Notes: generated by a model from the letters alone, not told the origin. A stretch of 64,000 bases of DNA from Strongylocentrotus purpuratus (GCF_000002235.5 NW_022145615.1:27888921-27952920), one strand, 5' to 3'; shown: positions 12,701 through 29,000, counted from the stretch's first letter. Program-made: numbers and translations.

Positions 12701-15700
12701 ATAAACCATTTGTCACCATCCCCACGGGTTTTCAATGCCAATTACCCCCCCCCCCCTCTTTCCTCCTCATCCTCCACTTTCCTCACTTTTGGCTAAGTAA
12801 TTTACACCCTTTCCATTCATCATGTACTCACCAAAATGTCAAAGAGATGCATCTCCTTCATGACAAGACAATCGCCTAGAGAAATGTTCATGGATATGTT
12901 TTCCTGCCAGATTGGATGTTTTTTATGTTAGTAGTAGGACGTCCGTGACATAGATACGTTCATGAACCTCTGGCAAGGGACAAACATATAGTTATACCAT
13001 CTGATGGTTGGGTATCGTGCCTGAAGAAACGGACCTGATACCTAATCTCAATCAGGAAAACATTCATTATTTTTGCGAAGATTCAACCATCTTCTATTTG
13101 TATTAAAGTTGCATAGTTTTTTTCAAGACGGCAGTTTCGACATTTGCCTCTTCAATTGTTGGATTTGAGCATCCAGGCACGTTGTCATAAACTATTCTTA
13201 ATTTTAGTGAACATCACTGCGTCCTCCAATTATCACGATGACAATTTCGTAATACACTCTGCAGTATACATACGTAACGACTGCCTGAATCAGTAGGCGT
13301 GCGAGTTGCAGATTAACCAACAGATATTTAATTAACAAGGTGTTATTTAAACACTTTACGATTATGTGAATGTAAGTGAGAAAGGGGACACTGATTTACT
13401 GTGAGAATAAAGGGTAAAACGCTATTTATTCTTCATTTTTGTTGTTAAAAAATGGAAATAAAATCATATGATACTTCATTCACTGAATTCTCCTTTTTTG
13501 AGGTAGGGGGGGGGGGGTGGAGCAGGGATGCCCGTGCTCCTTTTTATTTATTTTTAATCTCCCCTTTCCTCCTACTACTGCTCCCGCTCTACATCATACT
13601 CCCCCACCTTCTCCTCTCTATTCATAATTATGATCATTCTGTACAGTCATCTTGGAAAAACCTGGCTTCATAGTTCTTATAAAACACTGGGTAGTTGCCA
13701 TATACTGTAGGCCAAATTCTTCTCACAGAGAGACGGCCTTGTTGCAATCAGTCTAGTCAGGTCACTAGGGATATCACTTGTGTCTAAACAAAATCCACTA
13801 GCCACCCAGCACGTGAAATGGAATTTATCAAGTTGAATATCGCCAGAAATATTTGTAGAATAAACACAACTTTCGTGCACGCTCCCATAAACTTGGGATC
13901 AATGGAAGTCTCGGGCCAAGCCTCTTATTCCACGCGAGTTGGTTTTGGGAAAGAAACTTGCTTTACGTCGTTCTAAAATTTATTGTTGTCTACAGTACAA
14001 CCATGCAGGAACGCTCCAGGAACATTATTTCCAATGAAAGAAGAAGGGAGGAACTTGAAATTGTGTCAGACGGAATTCGTTCATATTTTTTTCCTTCACT
14101 TTGACCTGCTTAAAATTCCAACAGAAAATCGAATGCACATGGTTATTTGCACAATCAAAATCAGAGACCCAAAACAGTTTCTGAATGTTGAAATTGTTGG
14201 TCATCAGCGGTTAGGGTCGATCACAGTGATCATGATGACATATAAATGCAGTGAGATAATGCCCAATTATAGTGGAGAGATGTGACACTAGATACAAAGG
14301 AAAGGTAAATAGTGTTATTTGAACCTATTCTTGGGTGTGCGTGTGAGTGTGGGTACATGCACGTGTATGTACAATCGGGTGTAAATATTGCTTTCCAACG
14401 CATAGTAACTTTAACATCTTCATAGTTTTATTTTGGGTTGCATTTCGAGAACTTCAATCCTCACTGACTGCCATAGAATCCCTGACTGAACTATAAACTT
14501 ATGCTTATGATTATGTAAGAGTGTTTTTCTGGAATATTTTTTGGAGTGAATGAAATTTATTTTAACAAAATAGGAACTTAGATATACCCCCCCCTAATTA
14601 TGCTTGTTATAGAAGATGTAAACCCTGTCAACCCCATGGTCTGTATTCCAATGATTTAGTTAAACCCGACACTGGGTCTAAGAAATCACACTAACTTCCC
14701 TTGTTAAAACTATTTTAAACGATAACTTAGTATAAGCTCAACGTCGGATTTAACTATTAGAAGAATAGGGGCCAATCAATATTTGTGAAGATTATATTTT
14801 TATTAGCAATGTTAGATACAGTAAACATCCCTGATGTATGCCCCTGGCGACAGGGTTTCCATCCCTTTGAGTGATAAATCTTTGTATGTTGTAGTCCTCT
14901 CCCGGCTATGAACGGCTCAAGTTAGGTAGCCTAGGGGATTCATAGAGAAGTGTGTATTGATCTGAAGCTCACGCCAATAACCCCCGCCATCTCCGAAGGC
15001 GGGATGATCGGTCAATTCCTTATGGGTAAATCACACTCTGGTGTCCTCCCGAAGGTCATAAGGTGATCTTTGTATTCTATTTCCCTAACAGATATGATGT
15101 GTTTGTGCTTGATGCTATCATCCCAACTATAAGGGGGGCGGGGTGGCGGGGGGGGGGGGTGAACTCGTCTTCATGTATCTGTATTCTTGCTCCTCTGTTT
15201 GACTGGTTATAATATTTTCTTTACACATAGGAATAATCCAAATTTGATTTTCACAAGTTTTTCTCTTGGTGTTTAAGTAAAGCTGTTATTTTGATATCTG
15301 TGCTGTATAATTTTAATTCGCATTTGGAATCGAATGATATATCCCCCTTAGAAAAGAATGCATCAATACCGATTAATGCAAGGGGTAACAATCGAGCTTA
15401 TTGGAACATTGTTAGAATGAGCTCTGATTGATTAAGGTAATTTCATGCCCCTTGTCGGAGTAATACATAACCAGAAAAACAGCGCCGTTTAGGGGATCCC
15501 TTAGATAAATAGCAATAGTTACACAAGCTATTGTTCGCGGAAAATTAAGTATGGACGAATTGCTATTAGCGTCAAAAGATGATTTACAGCACTTCATTTT
15601 AAGTGTGATTGAATGAGAGAGACAGGGAAAGAATGAAGAAAGAATGGAAGGAAAGAAGGAAGAAAGAAAGAGAAGTAAGACAGACAAAACGGAGAATGAG

Positions 15701-18700
15701 GAACAGAGCCTGTCGAACTCGACCTCATTCGGAGTTCACAATACCTACCATCTGTAAATCATGTAAGTCACTGATTGTTGTTGGTGTCGAAAGGTGAACA
15801 AACGAACAGATTCTTGGCAAAATCCTGCTATTCTTACAGTGGATCCAATTAACATTCAAGTCGGCCTTTTATGGTAGCTTTTGTAGCTTTGTAACACCAA
15901 CACCAAATCGGGCTAATGGGATTTTTCTCGTTCTAAAAGTTGTGGAATGAGGGCGAATGACATGGGCTGGTCATATTTAAAAAAAATCAAGTATATTGAG
16001 GGATGAAGTTTCAGGAATGGAACCGGCCTGTGCGTTTACGGATATGTCGATTTGTTGTTTTTGTTTAATAAATCCAGGGGGCATGTATTGTGATTTAGGG
16101 TTTATCATGTTTATGAGATAATAATGGATTCCGTGTGTACCACCATAATATGGGGGTACGCTTTCTTAGCAGTCAGGTAAAATAACCACCACTACACACA
16201 CAAACACACCCACGCACACACACACACACACGCGCGCACACTATTGTCTAACATTCAAGGCCTCTGAAATGTTTCTTTTCGGCCAATACACAAGAACCAG
16301 ATCTTTTTTCCTGAAGGGTATAGTACAGTATATCATCTACTTGAAATTATCTCTCAAACTGTTTTTTGAAGAATATTCGCAACAAAAAACATGGTTTTGT
16401 CCGCAAGTAGCTGAAATCTTACTCTCTCGATTCGTATAACATCATCCTTCCCATCATCCACTCTTATCGCCGTTTCGTCAATAACTAAACAAATCTTTAG
16501 GACTTTCCCGTAATCATCCTGCACGTACAGAGGTCAAGTAAACGAAGTACCTTGGCATAGTTTCCCCTAATCCCCGGCGGTGAGACGGAGAGGCGTTAGG
16601 CGACGTCCACTTACCGGTAGCAGTCGAGCATGAATGCTAACAACATGATCTTCACCTGTTGCTATAGCAACGCGATGAAGTTTTCATCTGGATATTGGAG
16701 TACTGGCATGTGCTTGGAGGTTTAGGAGGTTAGGCTGCGCACGTGGAGCGGAAAACTAAACTGCTCAGAGAGGATGATTGTGGCACAAACAACCCTTATT
16801 AAATCATATACTTCAACATGTCCGTCCAAATGATGTAGTTTGTATGGTATATCGGATAACATGCATGAAGGGCTCCACCGTAGGGAATTCCCTGGCTATC
16901 GTTTAACTTCATATTATGATACCATCTGTCTTATGAATAAAAACATTATAATCATATAGAGTACAATATTGTCCTCCAACTCGCATGGAAATTTGCCAAA
17001 ATATCGCTGTCATGGGTATAGCCGTCATCACTTGCACCTCAGAAGACCTCAGAGAAAGCAACCTCACATTATGTTGCATTCCGCCACATATGCACTGATA
17101 CCACCCCTCCCCCACTCAAGCACGTACACACACACTCACCCACACACGCACGCATCCAAACACACACGCCCACACTCTTCCCACATGATATGACATTATG
17201 TCGCATTAGTATGTTCAACTCAACGTTCAAGGTTCCAACATTGGCCTTTGTCATATTCCCTAGCTCTTCAGTGATCCATCATATGTTTCTTGTACTTCAG
17301 TCACACCGCCAAATCGACTGCAAAACAACTCAAAAATTACTCTTGCATATATAATTTGGTGTCATATTGTGAGTAGGCTTTAAAACACAGTGTTGATTAA
17401 TTAGTAAGGTGTATGGTTTTCATATAACAAATTAATTGTTATTCGTGCATTACATTTTCTTCCCATACATAGAGCACACGGAAATTGCGACTTTTCCTAA
17501 ACCACTGTACAATGCGCTCCACAAAGTATAAGCATCTCTTGATAGCTCCATGGTATAAGGGTCTGTTAAGTAATGATAACCCATTCATCATATTGAATAA
17601 AAATATTGTGTAACCTATATTATATTGAATATGAAATTGATATGCTGTAGCAATGACCCCTCTAGTAGTCGATCAAAGCCAAGAAATCCAATCTAAATAC
17701 ATTTCACGATTAGGAAGGTTTAACTGGGTAACGGATTTTACTAAAACATTTACATCGTTTACACCTCTATCATACATTATGGATTATTGTGTCCCACAGC
17801 CTTGCCCTTGGCACCAATGTGCAGATGCTGTATTTCATATTCCACGGTCCCAGCGGTGACATTACTGGCTGATGAATGCTTCAAACTTTGAAAGGCATAA
17901 TATATCAATGTTTAGTGTAGTGGGACTTTGCAAGTAAGTAACTGAAGATGGCCGCGATCAGCCCATGGAAGAATGCAGACAAAGCTCTGACTGCGCAAAA
18001 AGAACTAAACATCAGTGCTGAGCAGGGTGACCCAGGGTTTAGGAACAAGATCATGTGAACTACATTTTCATTTAGAACTAAGTCCTTTGATGGATGGGGC
18101 ATGTTAGAAAGCAGGGAGGAGATAGCTCATAGCGAGCGATGGGCAGAAAACATACATTGAATACACCCACAGGTTTTACCAGGGAGGTCCCTCCCACCTC
18201 CATGGCTGTACCCAATAACACCGACGACAACGACACTTCACCGACATCAAACCGATCAAAACATTATATTAAATCGAATGGCCAAACGTCCAATCGTTCT
18301 AGAATCGGTTGAGAGCTAGTTTGGTGGTGTGACGGAAGTATTACGGTGAGGTTGGAGGATCCTTCTAGTTTTAAGAACAATCTTCCTGTACAGAAAATAA
18401 CAAAATTTCTGCCAACGTTTTTCCTCTGTCTCGTGATGAAATTCCAGTAACGTATGACGTGCATTAAACTTTCACCTTTTGGTGTCAACAAACATAAATA
18501 TCATTCAGGTGACAAAGATGATTGCAATACATTGAACTCTCCAAAAGTTGGGAATATTTCAGGAAAAAAAATCATTCTTGAGACTTGTAAGGTGATTTGA
18601 TATGAAATATACATCTTTTGAAAGAAGTTTAACACTTTATTTCTTTCTTGCGCTGTTTAGCTTTCAGGTGACAAGAATAAGTGCAATACATTGAACCGTC

Positions 18701-21700
18701 TGAAAGTGAAAATACGTTGAAAATTCATTGTTAAAAATTTGAGAAACTGGTTTAATATGTTTTCAATCAGGAAGAATTTAATTAAAAAAATTATCTCTTC
18801 CTTTTCTTTCTCCAGCTTTCTTCAATAGCAAACGTATGCAACTGGACAAACGGAGAATGCCCAACAGGTAACATTACTATTATCATGATTATAGTTATGG
18901 TATTAACTTTCTTTGTTTGGCATGTGGGAAAAGGAAATTTGTTCTTGAAGTATATACTTTTGTAAATATATCAATGACAAATAGGGTTTATTTGAGAATA
19001 TCGGGAAATGGTAAAGAGCTGAGATCTCTCAACCTTGAATATCCTGGATGAAAGCATTTCGGAAATTATTTATTCTCCCACGATATTAAACCCCTTCTCA
19101 TAGTAATTTATGTTTGAGACTATCGCATATCTTTTTAAAAATCTGATCCCCCAACATTAAATAATGATTTTGCTGAAGAATTATTCTGATAACAAGCTGC
19201 ATTAACCTATAAATTATTGTAATATGGAACCATTTACTGATTTTTATTTTAATAATGACCAATAATATAGCGCTCATATCTGCCAGGTGGTGAGGCACAT
19301 GGCGCTTAGACATTATTAACCTGGTTATATAGCCGAGCCACCAATATAAAGTAACTAGCGTTTACACCTCACCACTTCAACACATTTACACCTGAGTTGC
19401 AAATGTAGATTAGCCTCTTGCCAAAGGACGTTAAAACGGGCTGGGATTTGAACCCCGTACCTTGTGATCTATAGACGCTAATGTATCACCAAGCTTTAAC
19501 TGTCTTGGTAATACTTCTGTGCACAACTGATAATATAAACCCTAACGAACTCTCTCATAGCTCTTCCCGGTGTCACCTGATCCTAGAAAGCCAGCCAGAA
19601 AATCTAGGATGGCTTTTATCAGTGTATTCCATCTACCGGGGGACTAGGCTCGCTTAGTTACTGATTCTTATCATTTGAGGGTAAAGAACAGACCTCTTCA
19701 AACTCAATTTAAGTCGCTCTTCAGTCACAATCTATCCGCCACTCCTCTTCCTTTTAGAGATACAGTGATCTTCCAGGAAGCTTATATGTTCCTCACGTTC
19801 ATGTCTCGAATAACGATCTTGTGGAGATACGGTTAACCGTGCCTTAAGAAGGTAACACTCGCTTTACATCAGTATAGTTGCAAAGCTGGGAAGTAGATCC
19901 TTCATAGTGGTTCCTTTAAGGTGCTGTTTAAAGATTTAATATAAAATTGAAGGTGACATGACAAAATGCACTGAACACAATCTACTGGCCAATACCTCTC
20001 TATCATTTCTAATGTATACTACATCTGCAAAAAGAGCTGATCCGTGTACACCTAAGGTTGTGTATAAGATTGAGAATTACACTGAGAATGACACGACACA
20101 AAATTACTCTATACACAATCTATACGCCACTATCTACACTTACATATTTACTGCAACTGCAAAGTGAAGATGTCCTCTTAATTAGTTGGAAGGTGCTGTA
20201 ACACTCTACGAATTACAAGACACGGTTAAATTGGAAGCAGTTTGGTACACAAGCACACACATACCCACGCATGCTCATATACAAACAAACAGAGACACGC
20301 ACACGAAGTTCAATGATCCTTAGAAAATGGTACATTTATTTGTAAACTTCGAATGAAGGTACATTTTGGTTCTGGTAAATGATCATAGACAACAAGTACG
20401 AAACGTATGCTTGATCATATTGATTGATATTAGATTATGTCATCCCCTTTTCCGTGCTTGAAACATTCTAAAAGGTTTCATGCAAAAACCATCGACTTTT
20501 ATTTCATTATTACCAAGAATGTTACCCAGTACCTTTAAACTAACTTAGGCATGCTAGGAAACCTGTAGCAAAGGTATCTCATTGGAGCGCATCTCTAGAG
20601 GAATTTAAGTAGAGCGGCCGGGTTCTTTTTGATGTCGATAATACCAGTTAGATGTTATCATGTCACACAATCGAGTAGGAGTCGGCCATATCAAACACCT
20701 CCTCCATTCACTAGTGAATTCCAGCTTGAGATTACATTTCGAGAATCACTCGATATGGCGCAATATAAACGTGGCGAACAAGCAGTCGCTGTTGCCCAGG
20801 GTTTTTCCCTGGCGGATTACATTTGGCAGCTTCATATCGTGTTGTTATTAGGCATCATGACGGTAAAATAAGAAGTTTGAAAGCTTAAAGTGAACCGGTA
20901 ACGTTGTTGTAGGTTGATGAAAAAACTGCGTAATTTCTGTATGATATGTTACTTATTATATTTTTTTACTGTATTAACCCTCTAACATGAAAACAAAACC
21001 TGAAAACAATTCTCAAACCACAGAGATAATTATGGTTTTTTTTTAAGGCTTTACTGTGCAACACCTCTAATATTTCATTTTCCCAACCGTTTTTTCCATG
21101 AAAATAACACATAAAACAGGCTTTAACAAATCTTTCAAGATTGAAATATGTGGAATGGTATATAGAGAAAATTCATTGCATTGTAAAGATTCACATTCAG
21201 CTACATTTTAATCTTAATATAATAATAATAGTTGGGAGAATTAAGAAATCGATCAAATAATTTTCCCCCAATTTTTATCATTAATAATGGTCTGTTTTCA
21301 CTCAAACTCAAACCTGTATATTTCTTATCTGAACAATGTTACAAATTCCCTTTAAATGATTTACTTGTAGCTTTATAAAGATGATCGATAGATTGACCCT
21401 TTAATTATTGGTACCTTTTTATTCTGCAAAAGGGGGCCAAAAACAATCAAAAACGTTGTGTCTACGCCCTTTTGATCTTAAACTGACAAAAATATACATG
21501 TATAAGTATTTGATGTTACAGTATATTAACAAGTAGTGAATGTAGATTTTAGAGGTGTTAGTTATTTTTTATTATCATTATAATCAATTTTTGGGGCGAC
21601 CATATTTCTTTTTGATTGACACTTCAACAACTAGCTCAGCCCATCTCCATGTTCAGTGACGATTTAAAAAAAACATATCCATGTTTTGATATACCTTACA

Positions 21701-23458
21701 ATTTTACTCCAGAGACCGGGATACTTCTTACCTCTATCATATTCGGACTAAAGTTTGTATATCCCTGCTTCGTGTATGCAGCTTATGGCGTCCCTTATTA
21801 TCAGGCAATACGATCTCTTGGTTATATCATGTACTACGTTTCCTAATCATCTGTCAATCTTGCGACTATCTTACCCACCGTGACCCTTGCATTTCTTCAC
21901 ACTCAAGCTGACAATTTCACTCAATTAAACGCTTAATTATAGGAAGCATGGCGTTCCCTAATTCAATCAGGCATCACAGATGACAAAAACATGAGGGGGG
22001 GGGGCTTTATGTTTTTCTAATCGGTCAAAATTAAGACCTCGTGGACAATGTATTCCGAGAAACGGTGTAGCATTTTACTTTTCCGCTGTATTTAACATTA
22101 AAACGTATATTAAAAACGCTGATGTACTTGTTTTCTTCATAAATGATAGCTAAATTTATTAAATACAAATTTTAATTTACTATGCAATTAGCTTCCCAAA
22201 TTTCGTGGATGAATTTGATTGCACGATAATAAGTGCTAACATCATCTAGTTGAGTACAGCGGAATCCCTAAATCCTACATCTCTTTACCTTTTTGTACCT
22301 CGTTTTGTTCATCCTCTTCGCTTCCACACTGCTGTATTTATAATGCTATTATCTATCGTAGATGTAGACTTATTACATGGTTTTCAGCATAGCCGGATAA
22401 TAGAAAACTACGGGGGCATTTGGCTAGAAATGTATATAAAAAAGATGTGCCTAGACTAGGTCTTTCAGTACAGCCAAATATTATATACAATTTATTCAAG
22501 GACCAGCTGGAGAAAGTTGATGTCTTGATCACCATATACTTACAAGTATTATTTTCTAACACACCAGTGGGAAATTGCCAAACTTGCAACAGAATGCAAT
22601 ACGCATTATCCATTTAAGCAGGTTCATATTGAGCTGGGTTAAAATGCGTAAAAGAAGAGGAGATATGGACATAATGACTGATTGTCAAATATATTTTGTT
22701 TGACTTATCGCCCATCATTCAAATCTCGAATCCGCTTCGGGAATATTTTATAACTTGCTAATGTGTATTCAACACTAGATTGATATGGTGACCTTGACTC
22801 TTCGATTGCAGCTGATAACCGGTCAAAAGCTTCCTAAGTACTTTTCAAATCCCTATTGACAGAAGAGGAAACGGTATTACTGAGTGTGCATATTATGAGG
22901 AGAGGACTAGAATAAAGTATAGATAACTTTTATAGGGAATTTCACAAAGCCCATTAGAGCACTAGATACAAATTTTAATAAACAGATGACAGAATGATAG
23001 ATGACAAAAAAATATCCGAAGTACGAGGAAAATGGATTGCAAATCGGTAATCATATGGACAATTTTATGAGACAGATTATGCAATAAGTATGGGAATAAG
23101 TATCAGAAATACTTGGTATTATATTGGCAAAACAGTTTTAAGATCTGAATAATTTTGCAAGAGATATTGTAATGTAAAAATGAATGTTTTCAGATGAACC
23201 CAAACTGCTGTAAATAGCTGTATATATCTGCACAGTTTTCACCAAACGAACTCTATATGACCCTTCCTCTTGTCAGTTAATGAGAAAATGTCTCTCTTCT
23301 TTTGGCAGAGGACCAGATAATTTCGATATAACTTTAAGACACAAGCAAGGCTGTCGCGACACTTAATAACTAGGGAACGAAAATACGAACTCTATTAAGA
23401 AATGTCAAAGTTGTTTTAATTACTTCAAGGAAAAAGAAACCACCCATCCCCTCCTCTT

Positions 23459-23501
<43 letters not shown>

Positions 23502-26042
23502 CTCTCTCTCCCTCTCTCTCTCCCGTCCCCTCTCTCTCTCTCTATATATATATATATCTATCTCTCTCTTTCTCACACACAAACACACGCGCACCCTCAC
23601 ATACACACACACCCGCACACGCACACACACGCACACACACACACACGCACACACACTCATATTCAGAGCACATTTGGCCAATGCTTGATCACGAGAACTC
23701 TCGATGTCATAATTTCAATTGTTTATCTAATAGGCAAATGACATTTACTTTAGATCACCTTTTGGTCTGTCAATATATACACATTCCATTCTTGACAAAC
23801 TTAGCAATGTGTAATTCTTTTTCAACCATTAGGGATTTTAATGGCAATCTAAATACGAGTAAGAGGCAAAAGTGCTATACTTATGATATATTATATGGTG
23901 ATGTTATGATTTTGTTATTGGTGTAGTACATGATTGGTTTTATATTTGTTTGGCTGTGAAGCGACAAAATGTCAGATTGACGAATGTTACTCTTTGAATT
24001 TTAATAAGTTCTTTAATCGCACGAAATTCAGAGACTTTTCTTGAAACAATTACAGTCGAATAAAGTTAATAGATAGGAAACGTCTTTACTTTTGAGGAAG
24101 TGGTATGATTTATACCAAACCTTAGCCTCTCATCTTACACCCATCCATTTGACAGTGTGTGGCCAGAATGACTTTGAATAAAGCTAGTTGAAGATTGAAC
24201 GATCAAAGATCTAACCAAAATGACAAATATGAATGCATGAATGAAGCTCTAACAGAGATGACAAAGTTGAATGCTGTTTCTAAAATTGGACTCACTTTGA
24301 TGACAATGATAGGTTCCTTGTGATAGATCCCATAATATATTTTAGATGGTAACCCGCCCAGCCAATGCATTATTCTTTGTATGGAACACTTTTGCATGAG
24401 GGTAATTTATTCATATTTTTCCCGGATATTCCTTCCTTTTGTATTTTGTCATATCTCTAAGAGTGTAGAAAGGATTATGGGGATTGTCAAGTCGTTTCCT
24501 AACACCTGTTGACTATTAACATCAGACTAAGGGACAGCTGTATCATATGATATGACTACGTGGGTGTCCTGTTGATACATAGAAAGATACATTCTATATA
24601 GATCAACATATGAAGTTGAATCTAGGAAATAGAAGTGATTGGTGTAGTGTAAGTTCCTAGTGACACGCCTACAATACATACGCACAGGTCAATGGCAAAT
24701 TTACACTACACACGCGTACATTTGTCCCACAAACTCCCAATTGTGTGTTTACTCTCGTTGATGAATAAGTGGAAAGCGAGATAATGGACCCCTATGGCTT
24801 TGAAAACGACTTAGAAATTCTCATTTTCATCTGAGCAAACATTTTAACGTCAAAAAACAAATTTTGGTGGGAGCAGAAAACCATCATACTCGGGAATTAA
24901 TGAGTGGACAAACTGAAACCTGAGAAGTGCCAGGATTGTTTTCCACCCATTGGGTCGAGATTGTCGTGTTGATTCTCACGAAGCGATCTTGGTATCTTTG
25001 ATTTCTAGATGATCTTGAGAAATAGTATTTGTGAGGAACGTTTTTCTTCCTTGCCCATCCAATGGTACCCAGAGGAGACGTATGCACCCTCCCTTCCATG
25101 TTAAGGCCTAGGCACAATTTAACAAACTTGCAGTGGCTCATTTTACGAAATAAACAGCATTACCGTTGTCAGTTTGATCAGCAGTCATATTGGTACAGTA
25201 ACAATGATTAATACCATAGGCAAATTACAAAATTCCCCCACCCCTACAAAGCACTCAAAACATTGTTAAAGATCAAAATTATATTTATCTTGCCTTGTGC
25301 TCAATATTGAAAAGGCACTGTTACAACTAGATGGCCATCGCGCGCTTTCTCTCTTTATCCACATTGCATAATGTTAGTAATAAAAGCGATTTGTATGAAT
25401 TGCGGTCACAACTTCATTCAACGTTTTCTTTTTTTAAATGAAGCCATTAAGTAAGCAGGGAGATGGTATAAGACCTTCGTGTGCCTGGTTTTGTCACCGT
25501 CAAAGTCTCCTTAGGGTATACTTTTACAGTTGTACTTCTCTTGAATACAGAGAGCTCTATTCGGAATGAAGAAAATAATGTTTTGTTTGCTAAAAAGGTT
25601 TGTCTTTTGTCCCTTTGATGGGTCTTGGCATTGCTCGTCTGCTTAGTTTTGTTCTTTTCATCTCGGAGGAGGAGTAAATCCTCGTATTTGACTGTTTTCA
25701 GTAATAGAACGCTTTCTTGTCTTCTTTTGTTTCGCTTTCTGTCTCCCCCTCACACTCTCTCCCTCGCGTATCACAACCATTTCCCTCTTTTGGTTTCAAT
25801 ACGTCTTTTAAATATTCTCTTCTATATCGCTTTTGTCTTCTTTATTTGTCTTTCCCACTCAGTCTGATTTACGCTTTCCCTCATCTACCGTTACTAAAAT
25901 TAGACACAAAAGATATATAAATAGAGAGGAAAAGGGGATAGAGAGGGCAAGAGGGGTAAGGGTCGGGGAGAGGGAGACAGAGGGAGAGGGAGAAGAAACG
26001 AGAGAGAGAGAGGAAGAGAGAGAGAGAGAGAAAGAGACAGAC

Positions 26043-26073
<31 letters not shown>

Positions 26074-29000
26074 GTGCTAGAGAGAGAGAGAGAGAACGAG
26101 AGGGTGGAGAGATATAATTTCATATATATATTTATATCTATAATTAGAGGGAGAGAGAGATAGAGAAGGAAGGGAAAGAGTTTAATGGAGTAGGGAAAGC
26201 AGAGGGAAGAAATATATTATTAATCATGCAGCCTTTTCACACACAGCTAACATTCTATAAACATGATTAGTTTAAAGGGCTTTAAACTAATCACCTGTAC
26301 ATACGACATGATATTATGGAATGCACACGCAAGCCCTTCCAGTTTTCATACTGCCATACGTAAGCAATGACAGTTTTCCATGTATCCCTTACTTCAATTA
26401 TCAGACCAGGAGAAGATAAGCAAGCTAAGACATTGAGGAATCATGTTGGTCAGGGATGTTTGATGGGTTTGTCGCGAGCATGTTTCAGGCTGATGGAGAT
26501 TTCATGTGACTTGCAATTAGAGGGATGATTTCCAGGGCGGTTTAGCAATCACTATGCCTGAATGCCAGGCAATTTGATACAATCAGATACCACACTATAC
26601 GCCCGAGGCGAGGGCTCATTACTCATTAGCAATACATTCCTGATGAAAGAAATAGAAAAGAAAGATGCGTGAATAATACCATCATACATTCTAAGGTATT
26701 GAAAAGATTTGTTAACATATTCTATAAAATAGCGAAATCAATATTTAAACCCTCAAGTGCTGAAATCTGATTTATAATCCATATCAGAAACGATGATACC
26801 TATTGATATTCGATTTATCAGTTCTATTACACTTACTTTGGTAACGAAGCTGAAATGCTATAACTTTTATGATTCTCTCAACGAGACATTATTTTACAAA
26901 AAAGCAGGCTATAAACTTCTTTTTTTCTTTCTACTAATAATCCAAATGAGAAGTTGAAGCTGCACGCAAGGCACGTCACCAAAGGCAAAAAAAGAAAAAG
27001 AGATCAAATCCCCCGGAAAATAGTTCATAGCCAGAATTGCTTCCTGTGTGAAGAAAAAAAGAAAGAAGAAGAAACTGCCAAAGTCTGTTCAATCTTTCAA
27101 CACTAAGTAATTACGAATCATCATCAACAAGCCAAAAATAAGAACAGTCGCTAAACATATAGCTGCAGGAATGATTTCCATATACTAGCCAATTTTCATC
27201 CCAGATATGTAAATATCCAAATAAGTCGACCCCATATTTCGCTTCTCACTTCAAGCACCAGCAAACGTCAGCTACAAGTTGTTATGTACCTCACGGTTAC
27301 CAGTGACCCTTGAATAGATAGCGGGAAACAAGTTTCGTTGACGAAGAGATGACAACTCAAAAACATTTTGAGAATTATACAGCCTGTTGAAATAAGTATG
27401 ACACCAGTTTGAGAGGGTGAACTTTGACAGATATCAAGAAGTGAAAAGGATTGCATTCCAACTGTCGTGATTTATATCATGATCTTGTCTTTGGGTAAAC
27501 ATTCTATCCACTTGCATCTTCGAGGGCAGGCATTAAAATAGTGATAACGATGACGTGTGGCAATTTCCCTGTATCTTTTCTATATACTTTCGCAATATTC
27601 TCACACTTCTGCTCATAAAATATAGGGATGGGTATGATCCTTAGATGCATATTTGACTTAGATGCCCTCATATTGTAAATATAAAAATAATACACGCTAT
27701 ATATATATATAATTTTGCCGCTTTGTGGCAGATTATCTTTTGTTTAATAATTAGCATGTCACCTGGGTTATTCAAATACATTTCCATCCACAAAGAATAG
27801 GCACTATTATGAATAAAGTTTCCCGCCAATAAACATGATTCAGAAACGAGCTTGGGAAAGAGGGTATACACGCACAAAGTAGAGATTGAGTTCTGTATCA
27901 TATAACAAGCTTTTTATTATGACAGTGACGTAGAGTAGGTGCAGACATGGGGGGGGGGCACCGGTATCATGGAGAGGGGATGGGGTGGAGTTGGGAATGA
28001 ATCCATTTATTATACTTAGTGAATGAGATGCAATTTAGTAAGGCTATTTGTTAGGGGACATTGGAGGGAGAATTTCCCTTGCCGGTTCCTAACCGCTTTT
28101 CCTTTTTTAAATTTTTTTTATTAACCTTATTTTTTCCCCGCCATTCGAACGGGGCACTTGACCCCGTGCCCCCCCCCGAAGCTACGTCACTGCATATGAA
28201 GATAAAGGTCTGATAACTATTCTATATGGTCTATCCTCACAGGTCCAAAAGGAAACCCTGGTCCTGTAGGATTGACTGGTCAAATCGGTCAGAGGGGTCT
28301 TCCTGGACCAAGAGGTAAGGTTTTGTTAAAACTATTTAAAAAAAAAACATGTAAGAAAAAAAAAAAACCAATTGTTAAAAAAAACATATTTTTTATTTTT
28401 TTAAAAATATTTTTATATCAAATTTTGTATTATTTTACCCAGAAAAAAAAAATCCTAGTCAATATTAGGCGCTGCAGCTTTGTTGTATTGTACACGTTTC
28501 CGATCTCTAGATTCATAGTCATTTTTGTTGATCAAATAATTGTCTTGATTATTTGTATACAGATAACAATAGTCAGTGGTCAATACTTTGAAGTATGCTA
28601 GAGCGCCAAAATGGCAGCACAGCTAAAGCCGGGGTAATAATCTCCAAGTTTGGAAGCGTTTAGTGATAGTAATAAGCGTTATATAAAAGCTGAGTATTAT
28701 TATTATTATTATTATTATTAAGAGCTTTCGTAATATCAATTCATACATCTTCTTCTAACTTAAATCAACAACTCAAACACAAATTTTTCAATGAATAATC
28801 TCTTGCATATCTTTTCCGATTCAGCTGACTAACAATGCTTTCACTTTTTTCTTGGATGACTTTTTCTAATCCATGCAGGAGAGCCGGGTGTTCGAGGGAA
28901 GCGAGGAGATCGAGGTAAACCGAAAGCTCCCTCTGACAATTAACTGTCATTTGAATGGACTTACTATATGTAAATCATTGGAAAGTAGTTTGTTTTATAA

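Larger units (their letters stand above)
18868..28242 (+). other. Colmedin intron 2 (9.4 kb)
   Basis: Holds a SINE (19345-19500), CT/CA microsatellites (23455-23660), an AG-rich tract (25924-26113), a perfect 12-bp hairpin (gattagtttaaa, loop gggc; 26265-26292) and a MITE (27923-28192). The 80-codon frame at 20629-20871 and the 76-codon frame at 21616-21846 are unassigned. I found no further collagen-coding exon. Confidence 0.6.

Noticed and set aside
18640-18680. A 7-base micro-exon (tttag CTTTCAG gtgaca) before colmedin exon 2
   Set aside because: Would break the frame and sits in a duplicated intron segment; no support.
20629-20871. 80-codon frame in colmedin intron 2 as an extra exon
   Set aside because: No collagen or olfactomedin content, and its phase is not needed by the joined exons.
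23370-23681. 103-codon frame rich in Arg-Glu and Cys-Val
   Set aside because: Translation of CT and CA microsatellites; no splice or start context.
25833-26123. Arg-Glu / Ser-Leu repeat frames on both strands
   Set aside because: Low-complexity AG tract.
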